Positions 52,877-62,236 of a DNA stretch of 64,000 nucleotides are shown here, one piece after another. The stretch lies in contig CAJYJH010000093.1 in assembly GCA_913775265.1 (NCBI GenBank), forward strand, positions 1 through 64,000, written 5' to 3'. This DNA comes from an uncultured Mucilaginibacter sp. GTDB taxonomy: Bacteria > Bacteroidota > Bacteroidia > Sphingobacteriales > Sphingobacteriaceae. Numbering within the stretch: the stretch's first letter is position 1; each line of letters starts with the position of its first letter. The position numbers and the translations under genes were made by a program. The notes beneath the pieces are model-generated. The model was given only the letters and a program-made list of their open reading frames with translations, was not told the DNA's origin and did no database searches.

Positions 52877-55800
52877 ATGAAAAAACTCTACGCCTTTTTC
52901 ATCTCGTGTGCAGCCTTACCAGCATGGTTGCATGCGCAGCCACAAAACAGTTATTTTACTGCGTACCCTACATTAACCCCCGACGGCAAAACCGTGATTT
53001 TTAGCTACGAGGGCGATTTATGGAAATCAGATATAAACAGCCCGTCGGCTGTGCGCCTTACCGCTATGCAAGGGCAAGAAACCAATGCCCGTGTGTCGCC
53101 GGATGGACAGTGGCTGGCCTTTTCGTCAAGCCAGTATGGTAACAGCGATGTGTATGTGATGCCGCTGGCCGGAGGGGAGATTAAGCAGTTGACTTATCAC
53201 GAATCGTTTGATGAGGTTGATTCCTGGAGTTGGGACTCGAAAACGATTTATTTTACTTCTGGTCGTTATAATCAATTTGGTTCTTACCGGGTGCCGCGTA
53301 CCGGAGGTACACCGGTGCGTTTGTTTGACCACTATTTTAATACCACCCATGGCATAGCCGAGCACCCACAAACCGGTGAGCTGTTTTTTAATAATACCTG
53401 GGAGAGCTACCTTTTTGCTGAGCGCAAGCATTATAAAGGTGATTATAATCCGGATATTCAGTCGTACAATCCCAAAACTAAAGCTTACAAGCAGTACACC
53501 AACTGGAACGGTAAGGATTTCGGGACGACTATTGACCGTAAAGGAAACATCTATTTTGTATCTGACGAAGGTAACGGAGAGTACAACCTATATACGTTTA
53601 GCAACGGCAAAAAAACATCACTTACCAATTTTAAAACCTCTATTAAACGGCCTTATGTAAGTGCCGACGGCAGTAAGGTGGTTTTTGAAAAGGATTACCA
53701 GTTGTATACGTACGATGTAGCTACCAAGCAAACGCAAAAGCTCAATTTTAACCTGTCGCGTAATAACGTTTTACCCAAGGACCAAGAGTTTGATATTGCT
53801 GGTAAGGTAGAAGCTGCTGACTTGTCGGCCGACGGCAAAAAGCTGGCCTTTGTATCGCGGGGCGAGTTATTTGTGAGCGATGCCGATGGTAAATTTATCA
53901 GGCAGATAGAACGCAATAGCGGCGAAAGGGTGATGGAAGTAAAATGGTTACCTGATAATCGCAGCCTCATTTATAACCAAACACTGGGCGGCTACACTAA
54001 TTGGTATACTGTACCGGCCGATGGCAGCGGTAAGCCTAAGCAGCTCACCTCCGAGAAGCGCAGCAACCGTATGCTCACCCTAAACAAAAATCGCACAAAA
54101 GGCGTGTACCTGAGCGGGCGCGATGAAGTGAGGCTGATTGATATGAAAACCCTAAACAGCAAAACCATTGCAAAAGACGAAATCTGGGGCTTTCAAAATT
54201 CGCAGCCAAGATTTTCGCCCAATAGTGAGTATGTAGTATATACTGCTCATCGCAATTTTGAGCAGGATTTGTTTGTTTATGATATGCAATCGGGCAAAAC
54301 GCTCAATTTAACTAATACCGGCGTTACCGAGGATGATCCGTTCTGGTCGCCCGATGGTAAGTATATCTTTTTTGCATCGTCGCGTACCCGCCCCGAATAC
54401 CCGTACGGTTCGGGCGATGCGCATATTTACCGTATGCCGTTACAAAAATTTGATGAGGCATTCCGGCTGGATAAATTCCGCGATTTATTTAAAGAAGAAA
54501 AGAAGCCCGAAGCTCCACTGGTTAAGCCTGCTGCTAATAAAAGGAAGATCACCAAAAAAGATACCGCCAAAAAGCCTATTTCTGAGCAGCCCGTTCCTAA
54601 AGCTCCGGCGAGTATAGTTATTAATACCGAAGATTTGATGAAGCGGCTGGAGCGCATCAGTCCGAACTTTGGTCAGCAAAGCTCACCTTATGTGATACAA
54701 AAAGGTGATAAAACTATGGCTTACTATCGCTCTGATCAGGCTGAAGGTCGTCCGGGCGTTTACCGTACCACGTTAGAGAACTTTGAAGCACCTAAAACCG
54801 AAAAAGTAGCCGGTGCCGATTTTTATAATTTCGACATCATTACCGGCGGCGAAAAATATTATCTGATAGGTAACAACAATTTATATAAACTCAATCTCGA
54901 CCAAAACAAGGTAGATCGCGTAGACATGAGCTACCGTTTTGACCGTAACCTGCAAAGCGAATTTAAGCAAATGTTTGATGAGGCTTGGGCTGGGTTGGAA
55001 GAAAATTATTATGACGGCAGTTTCCACAGTGCCGACTGGGCTAAAATACACGACCAGTACAGCGTTTATTTGCCCTACGTTACCAACCGTGCCGATTTAC
55101 GGTTGATGCTGAAAGATATGCTGGGCGAGCTTAACTCATCGCACATGGGCTTTAGCTCTAGTGGTTTAGAAGAGCGTACCAACCTGCGCTACCGTACCAT
55201 GGAAACCGGTATCGTGTTTGATAATGCTGATCCGTATAAAGTTTCTCATGTGTTAAATTTGAGCAATGCAGATCGTGCCGGTATCAACTTAAAACCTGGC
55301 GATAAATTAAAAGCCGTCAATGGCGTGTCGGTTGATCAGAGCCAGGATCGGAATGCTTACTTTACTAAGCCTTCGTTAGATGACGAAATGGAACTGACGT
55401 TTGAGCGTGGAGGAAAAGATTATACCGTCAAAATCCACCCCGAGGCATCGGCTAAGTTTAAAACCGATTTATACGATGAATGGGTAGAGCATAATCGCAA
55501 ATCTGTTACCGATAAAAGCAAGAACCGCATAGCCTACGTGCACATGAAGGATATGTCGACTGGTTCGTTAGAGACATTTTTGGAAGACATGGTTGGTGAT
55601 GCTTATAAAAAGGATGCCTTAATATTTGACCTGCGTTTTAACACCGGTGGAAATGTACATGATGCCGTTCTTAACTTTTTATCGCAGCGGCCTTACCTGC
55701 AATGGCAGTACCGTGACGGACAACGCACACCTCAGCCTAACTTTGCACCTGCAGCCAAGCCAATGGTGTTGTTAATTAACGAACAAACACTGAGCGACGG

Positions 55801-56077
55801 CGAAATGACGGCTACCGGTTTTAAAAGCTTAGGCTTGGGCAAAATCATCGGTACCGAAACTTACCGCTGGATTATTTTTACCAGTGCAAAGGGCCTGGTA
55901 GATGGTTCGAGTTATCGTATACCTGCTTGGGGCTGTTTTACACTGGATGGTAAGGACATAGAAAAAGAAGGTGTGAAACCGGATATCTACATAAAAACCG
56001 CTTTTGCCGATAGAATGACAGACCGCGACCCGCAGCTCGACCGCGCGATAGAGGAAGTAATGAAGCAGCTTAAATAA
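52877..56077 (+). CDS. tricorn-like S41 family peptidase, exported
   Basis: 1066 residues. The signal peptide ends near PAWLHAQ. Residues about 30-560 carry repeated WD40-like/TolB-type blades (PDGKTVIFSYEGDLWK, PDGQWLAFSS, SADGKKLAFVSRGELF, PDGKYIFFASSR). After a Lys/Pro-rich linker, the tricorn core begins; His756 (ELNSSHMGF) and Ser973 (EQTLSDGEMTATGF) fit the catalytic pair. A PDZ domain lies between, about 780-860. It probably degrades peptides in the periplasm or at the surface. It is monocistronic. Confidence 0.9.
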   Translation: MKKLYAFFISCAALPAWLHAQPQNSYFTAYPTLTPDGKTVIFSYEGDLWKSDINSPSAVRLTAMQGQETNARVSPDGQWLAFSSSQYGNSDVYVMPLAGGEIKQLTYHESFDEVDSWSWDSKTIYFTSGRYNQFGSYRVPRTGGTPVRLFDHYFNTTHGIAEHPQTGELFFNNTWESYLFAERKHYKGDYNPDIQSYNPKTKAYKQYTNWNGKDFGTTIDRKGNIYFVSDEGNGEYNLYTFSNGKKTSLTNFKTSIKRPYVSADGSKVVFEKDYQLYTYDVATKQTQKLNFNLSRNNVLPKDQEFDIAGKVEAADLSADGKKLAFVSRGELFVSDADGKFIRQIERNSGERVMEVKWLPDNRSLIYNQTLGGYTNWYTVPADGSGKPKQLTSEKRSNRMLTLNKNRTKGVYLSGRDEVRLIDMKTLNSKTIAKDEIWGFQNSQPRFSPNSEYVVYTAHRNFEQDLFVYDMQSGKTLNLTNTGVTEDDPFWSPDGKYIFFASSRTRPEYPYGSGDAHIYRMPLQKFDEAFRLDKFRDLFKEEKKPEAPLVKPAANKRKITKKDTAKKPISEQPVPKAPASIVINTEDLMKRLERISPNFGQQSSPYVIQKGDKTMAYYRSDQAEGRPGVYRTTLENFEAPKTEKVAGADFYNFDIITGGEKYYLIGNNNLYKLNLDQNKVDRVDMSYRFDRNLQSEFKQMFDEAWAGLEENYYDGSFHSADWAKIHDQYSVYLPYVTNRADLRLMLKDMLGELNSSHMGFSSSGLEERTNLRYRTMETGIVFDNADPYKVSHVLNLSNADRAGINLKPGDKLKAVNGVSVDQSQDRNAYFTKPSLDDEMELTFERGGKDYTVKIHPEASAKFKTDLYDEWVEHNRKSVTDKSKNRIAYVHMKDMSTGSLETFLEDMVGDAYKKDALIFDLRFNTGGNVHDAVLNFLSQRPYLQWQYRDGQRTPQPNFAPAAKPMVLLINEQTLSDGEMTATGFKSLGLGKIIGTETYRWIIFTSAKGLVDGSSYRIPAWGCFTLDGKDIEKEGVKPDIYIKTAFADRMTDRDPQLDRAIEEVMKQLK

Positions 56078-56100
56078 GTAGTTCGGTTGATAAGAGGCTT

Positions 56101-56127
56101 ATTATAAAACAACGGTTGTTTTATAAT
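56101..56127 (+). terminator. 13-bp inverted repeat after the tricorn-like gene
   Basis: ATTATAAAACAAC and GTTGTTTTATAAT flank one central base, 23 bases past the stop. The stem is AT-rich. It is followed 14 bases later by a stronger hairpin, so it may help rather than act alone. Confidence 0.5.
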
Positions 56128-56140
56128 CGAACTCACTACA

Positions 56141-56183
56141 AACAACAAGGGCTTGAAACCGAAAGTTTCAAGCCCTTGTTGTT
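56141..56183. terminator. bidirectional terminator between the tricorn-like gene and yfhO-type gene
   Basis: AACAACAAGGGCTTGAAAC and its exact complement form a 19-bp stem with loop CGAAA. It lies 63 bases past one stop and 18 bases before the stop of the convergent gene, with T-rich sequence on both outer sides. Confidence 0.92.
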
Positions 56184-56201
56184 TTGTTATAAAGCTGTAG
56201 A

Positions 56202-58694
56202 TTATGCTTTTTTAGTAGGTATTAATTCTTCTTTCTTTTTGCTCTCCATGAAGAAAGCACCAGCCAAAAATATCACCAATAGTATTGAACTGGCCAGTGA
56301 AATACCCTCGCCGGTGTAATAAGAAGCCGGGTGGAATATAAATTCAATTTTGTGATTACCCACCGGGATTTTAGCAGCACGTAGCAAGTAGTCGGCCCTG
56401 AAATAAGGTTGCTCAGCACCATCAATCAGCATTTTCCAGCCTTTATCATAATAAATTTCCGAGAATACGGCAATCTGCTCAGTTTGCGAACCGGATTCAT
56501 AAACCATATGGTCAGGATTGTAGCTGGTTAATTTAATGGTAGCACTGCCATCAATAGGATGTGGTTTGCTTTCTGCCAATGATTTATATTGCTGGTCAAC
56601 TATAGCTTCTTTTTTAGGATCGAAGCTGCTGATAGCCTGCATTTCCTCATCAGCATTACGGGCAAATTTAACACTTTGTATAAACCATGCATTTCCGCAA
56701 GCAGTGCTGTTGGCTTTCATCGTAGCAGTCTGCGTTTTAGGATCAGCACTAATGATATACTTGGTGTTCAGCATATCCAACACATCATTATTAATGCTTT
56801 TGCTGAATTGTGATTCAATTAATTCGTCATAACGTTTTAAACGGGCCGCAGAATAACCACCGATTGATTTATGAAAATACGGGCTTAAGGCATCTTGCAA
56901 AATACTTTGAGTCATGTCAAAAACACGATAGTCCGGATCTGTGTCACGCATGATGAACTGGTCAACTTCGCGAGGCTGTATATCGCGGGTGTCTTGTTTT
57001 TCGGTGAAGCTGTCGTTGCTTAAGTAACGTTTGTCAACCTGACACATGTCTACCAGTATAACAGCTAAAAAGGCAACAGACAAAACGGTAGCGTTGAACT
57101 TCTGCTTCAAATAAGCCCACATTAAACCAAATGTAATTAATACGAATATCAGTGTACGAATAGCATCAGCACGTGCCAATGATTCCCGATCACTTACTAC
57201 GCCATTCATTACGCTGGTAGCTAACGCACTATCTCCTTGGAATGCCTGAGCAAGATAATTAATGATATCCTGTTGGTTCGAGCTTCTAAAGCTTAATAAT
57301 ACGCTTGGTACTAACACCAGCAATAGGGTTAAGCCACCTACAATGTAAAGCGTTAATAGTAGTTTCTTTACTAAAGCAGCTTTGTCTGTAGTAGTAATAG
57401 CTTCCTGAACGGCCATGATGGCTAATACCGGGAAACATAAGCCGGCTACAGCCAAAATAGACTCAACTGCCCGGAATTTGTTATATAGCGGGAAATAATT
57501 GAAGAATAAGTCGGATACGAACGGGAAGTTTCTTCCGAACGACAACAGCATCGTTAAAACCACTGTTCCCAGTATCCACCATTTAATACGGTTTTTAACG
57601 ATGATTAAACCGAACACAAACAAAAAGCAAATGATAGCACCGAAATAAAACGGACCCTCGGTGAATTGTTTTTCGCCCCAATAAGTAGAAATACCGGCAC
57701 CGCCCAATTGCTGAGTATAACCTTCAGCTTGTTCTTGTGGTAAGCCTTTAGCGGTAAATGCTTTCGTAATAGCTGATTTAGCCGGATCGATTTCGCGCAA
57801 ACCAGATGCACCACCGTAAGCGTTAGGCACTAAAAAGGTTAAACATTCGCCCACACCCTGGCTCCAGGCATAAGCATAATCCTTAGATAAGCCTTCGCTG
57901 GGTTCGGTAACGTTTTTAGTAAGATTTGATTTGCCACGGATAGTGTCTTTGCCGTATTCGTAAGTACTCCAAAGGATAGAAGCATTTACGGCCAGTGCAA
58001 GTACAGTTGCACCGAAAATATAAGCCGCCGACTTTATAAATGCATTTACTGCTTTGTTTTTGAAAGCATGATAACACTCAATGCCTAACAGGATCAATAA
58101 CGCTAAAAACAGGTAATAGGTCATTTGGATATGGTTAGCCCGTATCTCAAGCGCCAAAAAGAAAGCGGTGAGCGCACTACCTAAAAGATACTTGCCTCTA
58201 AATGTTAAAATGATACTGGCTACAATGGGCGCAAAAAATGCAATAGCAAATGCCTGGTTGGCATGGCCTGCTACCATCAAAATAATATTATAGGATGAAA
58301 AAGTGAAGGCAATGGCACCTGCAGCAGATAACCACGGATTTATCTTTAATACCCTGAACAAAAAATATCCGCCTAAAAGGAGTAATAAAACGGTATCAAC
58401 AGGGCTTGGAAGAACAGCCTTAACTCCAGATACGATATGCGACGTAATATTACTTGCATAAGGGGCCCAAATTTGATAAACGGGCATACCGCCTAAAATT
58501 TGGTTAGTCCATAAAATGGTTTCGCCTTTAGCCCGGTAGTCCATGATTTCTTTTTGGGTAGACTGAGCCCGGGTAACGTCGTTTTGTCCTAAAGTTTTAC
58601 CTTGAAAAGCCGGGGTAAAATATAGAAAGCAGATAAGAAGAAAAATTCCGATGATGGCAAAATGAATGCCGTTGCGCTTAAACCAATTACTCAT
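56202..58694 (-). CDS. YfhO-family multi-span membrane protein
   Basis: 830 residues. About 12-13 hydrophobic segments fill the first 560 residues, including FLLICFLYFTPAFQGKTLGQ, VLALAVNASILWSTYEYG and AVESILAVAGLCFPVLAIMA. A soluble periplasmic-like domain of about 230 residues follows (YDERDP-like RYDELIESQFSK, SEIYYDKGWKMLIDG, YFRADYLLRAAKIPVGNH), and one last span ends the chain. YfhO proteins have a GT-C-like layout and in Bacillus act in lipoteichoic-acid or glycolipid glycosylation; here the sugar and acceptor are unknown. Confidence 0.85.
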   Translation of the reverse strand: MSNWFKRNGIHFAIIGIFLLICFLYFTPAFQGKTLGQNDVTRAQSTQKEIMDYRAKGETILWTNQILGGMPVYQIWAPYASNITSHIVSGVKAVLPSPVDTVLLLLLGGYFLFRVLKINPWLSAAGAIAFTFSSYNIILMVAGHANQAFAIAFFAPIVASIILTFRGKYLLGSALTAFFLALEIRANHIQMTYYLFLALLILLGIECYHAFKNKAVNAFIKSAAYIFGATVLALAVNASILWSTYEYGKDTIRGKSNLTKNVTEPSEGLSKDYAYAWSQGVGECLTFLVPNAYGGASGLREIDPAKSAITKAFTAKGLPQEQAEGYTQQLGGAGISTYWGEKQFTEGPFYFGAIICFLFVFGLIIVKNRIKWWILGTVVLTMLLSFGRNFPFVSDLFFNYFPLYNKFRAVESILAVAGLCFPVLAIMAVQEAITTTDKAALVKKLLLTLYIVGGLTLLLVLVPSVLLSFRSSNQQDIINYLAQAFQGDSALATSVMNGVVSDRESLARADAIRTLIFVLITFGLMWAYLKQKFNATVLSVAFLAVILVDMCQVDKRYLSNDSFTEKQDTRDIQPREVDQFIMRDTDPDYRVFDMTQSILQDALSPYFHKSIGGYSAARLKRYDELIESQFSKSINNDVLDMLNTKYIISADPKTQTATMKANSTACGNAWFIQSVKFARNADEEMQAISSFDPKKEAIVDQQYKSLAESKPHPIDGSATIKLTSYNPDHMVYESGSQTEQIAVFSEIYYDKGWKMLIDGAEQPYFRADYLLRAAKIPVGNHKIEFIFHPASYYTGEGISLASSILLVIFLAGAFFMESKKKEELIPTKKA

Positions 58695-58699
58695 TTATC

Positions 58700-58727
58700 T
58701 TTGGGGAAAATTTATTCCCCAAAAATA
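58700..58727 (-). promoter_or_regulatory. 9-bp hairpin and -7 motif upstream of the yfhO-type gene
   Basis: TTTGGGGAA and TTCCCCAAA (58700-58708, 58715-58723) flank a 6-base spacer and end 5 bases before the start codon. A perfect TATTTTTG on the minus strand (58727-58720) overlaps its outer arm. The palindrome may be an operator or may fold over the start site. Confidence 0.4.
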
Positions 58728-58757
58728 TAAAATTGAGTGATAATAGAAACGATTAGT

Positions 58758-59072
58758 TTACAAGGGTTTTACCATGTCGCAGTGCAGCGCTACTACGCCT
58801 AAGAGATAATATAACAAGCCCATGCCCAGTAGGCTAACCGCATAAATTATCTGCGTTTTCTTTTCGGCAAATTCTTCCTGGTTGCGGCGAATGGTGTAGT
58901 AATTATACCAAACTAAACCCGCCAAGGCTACCCACAAAAACCAGTGTATGCGTTCGCAGCTTACACTCAACTGTACGGCCATAGCAAACACAATATAGTT
59001 TGCCGTGATTAATGTGATGAGCGATTGTAAGCTATAATGACGGTCTTTAAATAAACTTTCTGGCGAATTCAT
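58758..59072 (-). CDS. small membrane protein of unknown function
   Basis: 104 residues. A polar N-terminus (MNSPESLFKDRHYSLQS) is followed by three spans near 18-38, 44-60 and 76-96; a basic/acidic loop (RRNQEEFAEKK) separates the last two. I recognise no family. It starts 7 bases after the DUF4834 gene and is probably co-transcribed with it. Confidence 0.65.
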   Translation of the reverse strand: MNSPESLFKDRHYSLQSLITLITANYIVFAMAVQLSVSCERIHWFLWVALAGLVWYNYYTIRRNQEEFAEKKTQIIYAVSLLGMGLLYYLLGVVALHCDMVKPL

Positions 59073-59079
59073 AAGTCGT

Positions 59080-59340
59080 TTATTTTACTTCTTCGTAATC
59101 AATAAAGTCACCTTCATTATCTGGTATGGCGCTTTTTGGAGCAGGAGGTACATAATCTACCTTCAATCTGCCTTCCGGCCGTTTAGGCTCTTGCTGACGA
59201 TATTGCTGCTGGCGATTAAACTGTTGCTGTTGTGCTTTGTTTACCATCCCTTGAAACAACATTGGCAAAAACCAACGTGCTAATGAACGGATGATGTAAA
59301 TAACACAGATAGATATAATCAGAAAACGTATTAAAAACAT
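59080..59340 (-). CDS. DUF4834 family protein
   Basis: 86 residues. One N-terminal span (LIRFLIISICVIYIIRSLARW), then a Gln/Arg-rich segment with QQQQFNRQQQYRQQ and a C-terminal acidic motif NEGDFIDYEEVK. The span-plus-EGDFIDYEEVK pattern is that of DUF4834, known mostly from Bacteroidota. The function is unknown. A perfect -7 match TATATTTG (minus, 59366-59359) lies 18 bases upstream. Confidence 0.75.
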   Translation of the reverse strand: MFLIRFLIISICVIYIIRSLARWFLPMLFQGMVNKAQQQQFNRQQQYRQQEPKRPEGRLKVDYVPPAPKSAIPDNEGDFIDYEEVK

Positions 59341-59419
59341 TCGATGAAAATTTGTCTACAAATATAATCTTATAACGGTAAAAAGGTTTGTTTATGACAA
59401 ATGCTCTGTTAGCAACCCG

Positions 59420-60022
59420 TCATAATTCGGGATGAATGTTTTCAAACATCACATCTAAATCCAATATAAAACCCGGTAAAACAGGTGTAGTTACCTCGTC
59501 GCCCGTAGTCATGAGTCTCGAAGCCTGATAACGCCCCGCGTCTGTAAGGGTATACTGTAGAAAAGTTTTATCCTGCGGAGACACGATCCAGTATTCCTTT
59601 ATACCCGATTCTTCATAAACTTCGTATTTGTTACGTAATTCTTTCTTGTTATTACCAGGTGATAAAACCTCTACCACAATATCCGGGGCACCAACGCAGC
59701 CTTTAATGTCAAGTTTGCTCGTGTCACAAATAACGCAAACGTCCGGCTGAACAACCGTGTAAACAACTTTGTCATTTCCATTAATTGCAGACTTTGGAAG
59801 CCTAACGTCAAATGGTGCTGTGTATACCTTGCATGGCTTGCCTTTTAAGTGATTATAAAGTGCAGATGAAAGAGCCATCACAATATCCTGATGGTAAAGA
59901 TTAGGCGCCGGCGTCATTTTAAAGATTTTACCTTTAATTAACTCCAGGCGCTCTTCAAATGTCCACTGCAAATAATCAGCGTAAGTATAGGTCTTATTTA
60001 AATCCAGATCCGACAGTCGCAT
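59420..60022 (-). CDS. Uma2-family PD-(D/E)XK endonuclease-like protein
   Basis: 200 residues. TYADYLQWTFEERLELIKGKI opens the Uma2 (DUF820) domain. The nuclease core reads VVQPDVCVICD, then APDIVVEVLSPGNNKKEL, with the Asp, Glu and Lys of the active site, and YWIVSPQDK. Uma2 proteins resemble restriction-type nucleases but their role is unproven; many genomes carry several. A perfect -7 match lies 4 bases before the ATG. Confidence 0.87.
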   Translation of the reverse strand: MRLSDLDLNKTYTYADYLQWTFEERLELIKGKIFKMTPAPNLYHQDIVMALSSALYNHLKGKPCKVYTAPFDVRLPKSAINGNDKVVYTVVQPDVCVICDTSKLDIKGCVGAPDIVVEVLSPGNNKKELRNKYEVYEESGIKEYWIVSPQDKTFLQYTLTDAGRYQASRLMTTGDEVTTPVLPGFILDLDVMFENIHPEL

Positions 60023-60026
60023 AACT

Positions 60027-60034
60027 CAAAGATA
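60027..60034 (-). promoter_or_regulatory. -7 element abutting the Uma2-type gene
   Basis: TATCTTTG on the minus strand is a perfect TAnnTTTG match and ends 4 bases before the ATG, so initiation would fall at or inside the start codon. No ideal -33 element is visible. Confidence 0.45.
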
Positions 60035-60050
60035 AAGCTCTGTACTTAAT

Positions 60051-62072
60051 TTATTTTTCGGCCAGCATTTTCTCCAAAGCAAACATCTCGTCGCGCAGTT
60101 TAGCAGCGGTTAAAAAGTCCATGTCTTTGGCAGCCGCCAACATATCTTTTTTAGTATTGTCAATAGCTTTCTTCAAATCACCCTTGCTCATATACTGCAC
60201 GATAGGGTCGGCTGCAACGCTGATTTCTTCGCTTTCAACATAAGCCCGTTGTACTCCGCCTTTAAAGTCGACCACCGAGGTTTGTTCAATAATGGCTTCT
60301 TTAGACTTACCGACCGTTTTAGGTACAATACCATGGTCGGCATTATAAGCTATCTGTTTCTCGCGGCGACGGGTCGTTTCATCAATGGTAACACGCATAC
60401 TTTCAGTAATGGTATCAGCATACATAATTACCCGGCCACGGTCGTTACGTGCCGCCCGGCCAATAGTTTGGATCAATGAACGCTCTGAACGTAAGAAGCC
60501 TTCTTTATCAGCATCCAGAATCGCTACTAAAGAGACTTCGGGTAAGTCCAAGCCCTCACGCAATAGGTTAATCCCAATTAATACGTCAAATTCGCCCAAC
60601 CGCAACCCCCTTAAAATCTCAACGCGCTCTAAAGTTTTAACCTCAGAGTGGATATACCGGCATTTGATACCGAGGCGGTCCATATACTTGGCTAACTCCT
60701 CAGACATCCGTTTGGTTAAGGTAGTTACCAATACGCGGTCGCCTAACTTAATGGTTTTATCAACCTCGTCGAGCAAATCATCTACCTGGTTAATGATAGG
60801 TCTTATCTCAATCAGCGGGTCAAGTAGCCCGGTGGGACGTATTACTTGTTCAACTACCACACCGCCCGATTTTTCTAATTCAAAATCGCCGGGGGTAGCG
60901 CTTACATAAATGGTTTGAGGCGCCAACCGCTCAAACTCTTCAAAGTTTAGTGGACGGTTGTCCATGGCAGCCGGGAGGCGGAACCCGTAATCAACCAAAG
61001 ATATTTTGCGGGACCGGTCACCTCCATACATCGCCCTTACCTGCGGCACGGTTACGTGACTCTCGTCAATCACCATCAGGTAATCATCCGGAAAATAATC
61101 CAGCAAACAGAAGGGGCGCATCCCCGGCTTACGACCATCAAAAAAGCGGGAGTAATTCTCGATACCCGAACAGTATCCCAGCTCGCGTATCATTTCGAGG
61201 TCGTAGTTCACCCGCTCTTCCAGTCGCTTAGCTTCCAGAAATCGTTTTTCATCAATAAACTGCTGCTTGCGCATTTCCAGTTCTTCTTGTATGGCCCAGA
61301 TGCTACTGGTAAAACGGTCGCGCGGTGCCACATATAAAGTTGCAGGGAACAACACCATGTTCGACATCTTTTCCAACGTTTTGCCGGTTTGTGGGTCAAA
61401 ACTGCTCAGTTCTTCAATGTCATCGCCATAAAAAGAGATACGATAAGCATAATCCAGGTAAGCAGGGTAGATGTCAACCGTGTCGCCTTTTACCCGGAAG
61501 GTACCCCGCTTAAACTCAACCGTTGTACGGGCGTATAAAATTTCGACTAACCGGTGCAAAAATGCATTACGGCTAATGCGGGTACCCACGGCAAACTTAA
61601 AAATAGAGTTGGTAAAATCTTCGGGGTTACCCATACCGTAAATACAAGATATAGACGAAACCACAATGACATCGCGACGGCCCGACATTAGCGCTGAGGT
61701 GGTACGCAAACGCAGTTTTTCAATCTCGTCATTTATCTGTAAATCCTTTTCTATGTAGGTATTCGTAGTCGGGATAAAAGCTTCCGGCTGATAGTAGTCG
61801 TAATATGATACAAAGTAGTTAACCGCGTTTTCCGGAAAAAACTGCTTAAACTCACCATACAACTGTGCAGCCAGGGTTTTGTTGTGGCTTAATATAAGCG
61901 TGGGCCGTTGGGTTTGTTCAATAATATTAGCTACGGTAAAGGTTTTACCCGAGCCGGTTACCCCTAACAAAGTCTGGTATTGTTCGCCACCGTTAACGCC
62001 TTCAACCAGTTGCCTGATGGCTTCGGGCTGATCGCCGGATGGAATATATTGCGAATTAATTTTAAAATCCAT
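60051..62072 (-). CDS. uvrB: excinuclease ABC subunit B
   Basis: 673 residues. Walker A GVTGSGKTFTVANII, the beta-hairpin YFVSYYDYYQPEAFIP that opens the DNA, DESHVT (motif II), and QTIGRAARNDRGRVIMYAD (motif VI) are present. The C-terminal UVR domain reads MDFLTAAKLRDEMFALEK, which contacts UvrC. The length matches the family. It checks DNA damage after UvrA loading. A -7-like TATCTTTA (minus, 62085-62078) lies 5 bases before the ATG. Confidence 0.97.
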   Translation of the reverse strand: MDFKINSQYIPSGDQPEAIRQLVEGVNGGEQYQTLLGVTGSGKTFTVANIIEQTQRPTLILSHNKTLAAQLYGEFKQFFPENAVNYFVSYYDYYQPEAFIPTTNTYIEKDLQINDEIEKLRLRTTSALMSGRRDVIVVSSISCIYGMGNPEDFTNSIFKFAVGTRISRNAFLHRLVEILYARTTVEFKRGTFRVKGDTVDIYPAYLDYAYRISFYGDDIEELSSFDPQTGKTLEKMSNMVLFPATLYVAPRDRFTSSIWAIQEELEMRKQQFIDEKRFLEAKRLEERVNYDLEMIRELGYCSGIENYSRFFDGRKPGMRPFCLLDYFPDDYLMVIDESHVTVPQVRAMYGGDRSRKISLVDYGFRLPAAMDNRPLNFEEFERLAPQTIYVSATPGDFELEKSGGVVVEQVIRPTGLLDPLIEIRPIINQVDDLLDEVDKTIKLGDRVLVTTLTKRMSEELAKYMDRLGIKCRYIHSEVKTLERVEILRGLRLGEFDVLIGINLLREGLDLPEVSLVAILDADKEGFLRSERSLIQTIGRAARNDRGRVIMYADTITESMRVTIDETTRRREKQIAYNADHGIVPKTVGKSKEAIIEQTSVVDFKGGVQRAYVESEEISVAADPIVQYMSKGDLKKAIDNTKKDMLAAAKDMDFLTAAKLRDEMFALEKMLAEK

Positions 62073-62077
62073 TAGTA

Positions 62078-62085
62078 TAAAGATA
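62078..62085 (-). promoter_or_regulatory. -7-like element abutting uvrB
   Basis: TATCTTTA on the minus strand matches TAnnTTTG at 7 of 8 positions and ends 5 bases before the uvrB ATG. It is the same arrangement as at the next gene downstream. Confidence 0.4.
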
Positions 62086-62236
62086 CGAATATTTTTAGCA
62101 AAGCTATTTCCCTAACGGTCATCAAAACGGTTTAATATGTTGACCTTAAGTAAAAAATGTTTGGCTGGTAACTAACATTTATTACGTGTAAATGGTTTAT
62201 TCATCCGGTACTCAAACCTCATGATTAATTTGCCTT

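Noticed and set aside
59420..60022. Uma2-type nuclease as part of a defence or mobile island
   Set aside because: No partner methylase, integrase, repeats or composition shift is visible; it sits among core genes.
60385..60909. A 174-codon open frame antisense to uvrB
   Set aside because: It lies wholly inside uvrB, whose motifs are intact. The translation has no recognisable domain and looks like a complement of conserved codons.
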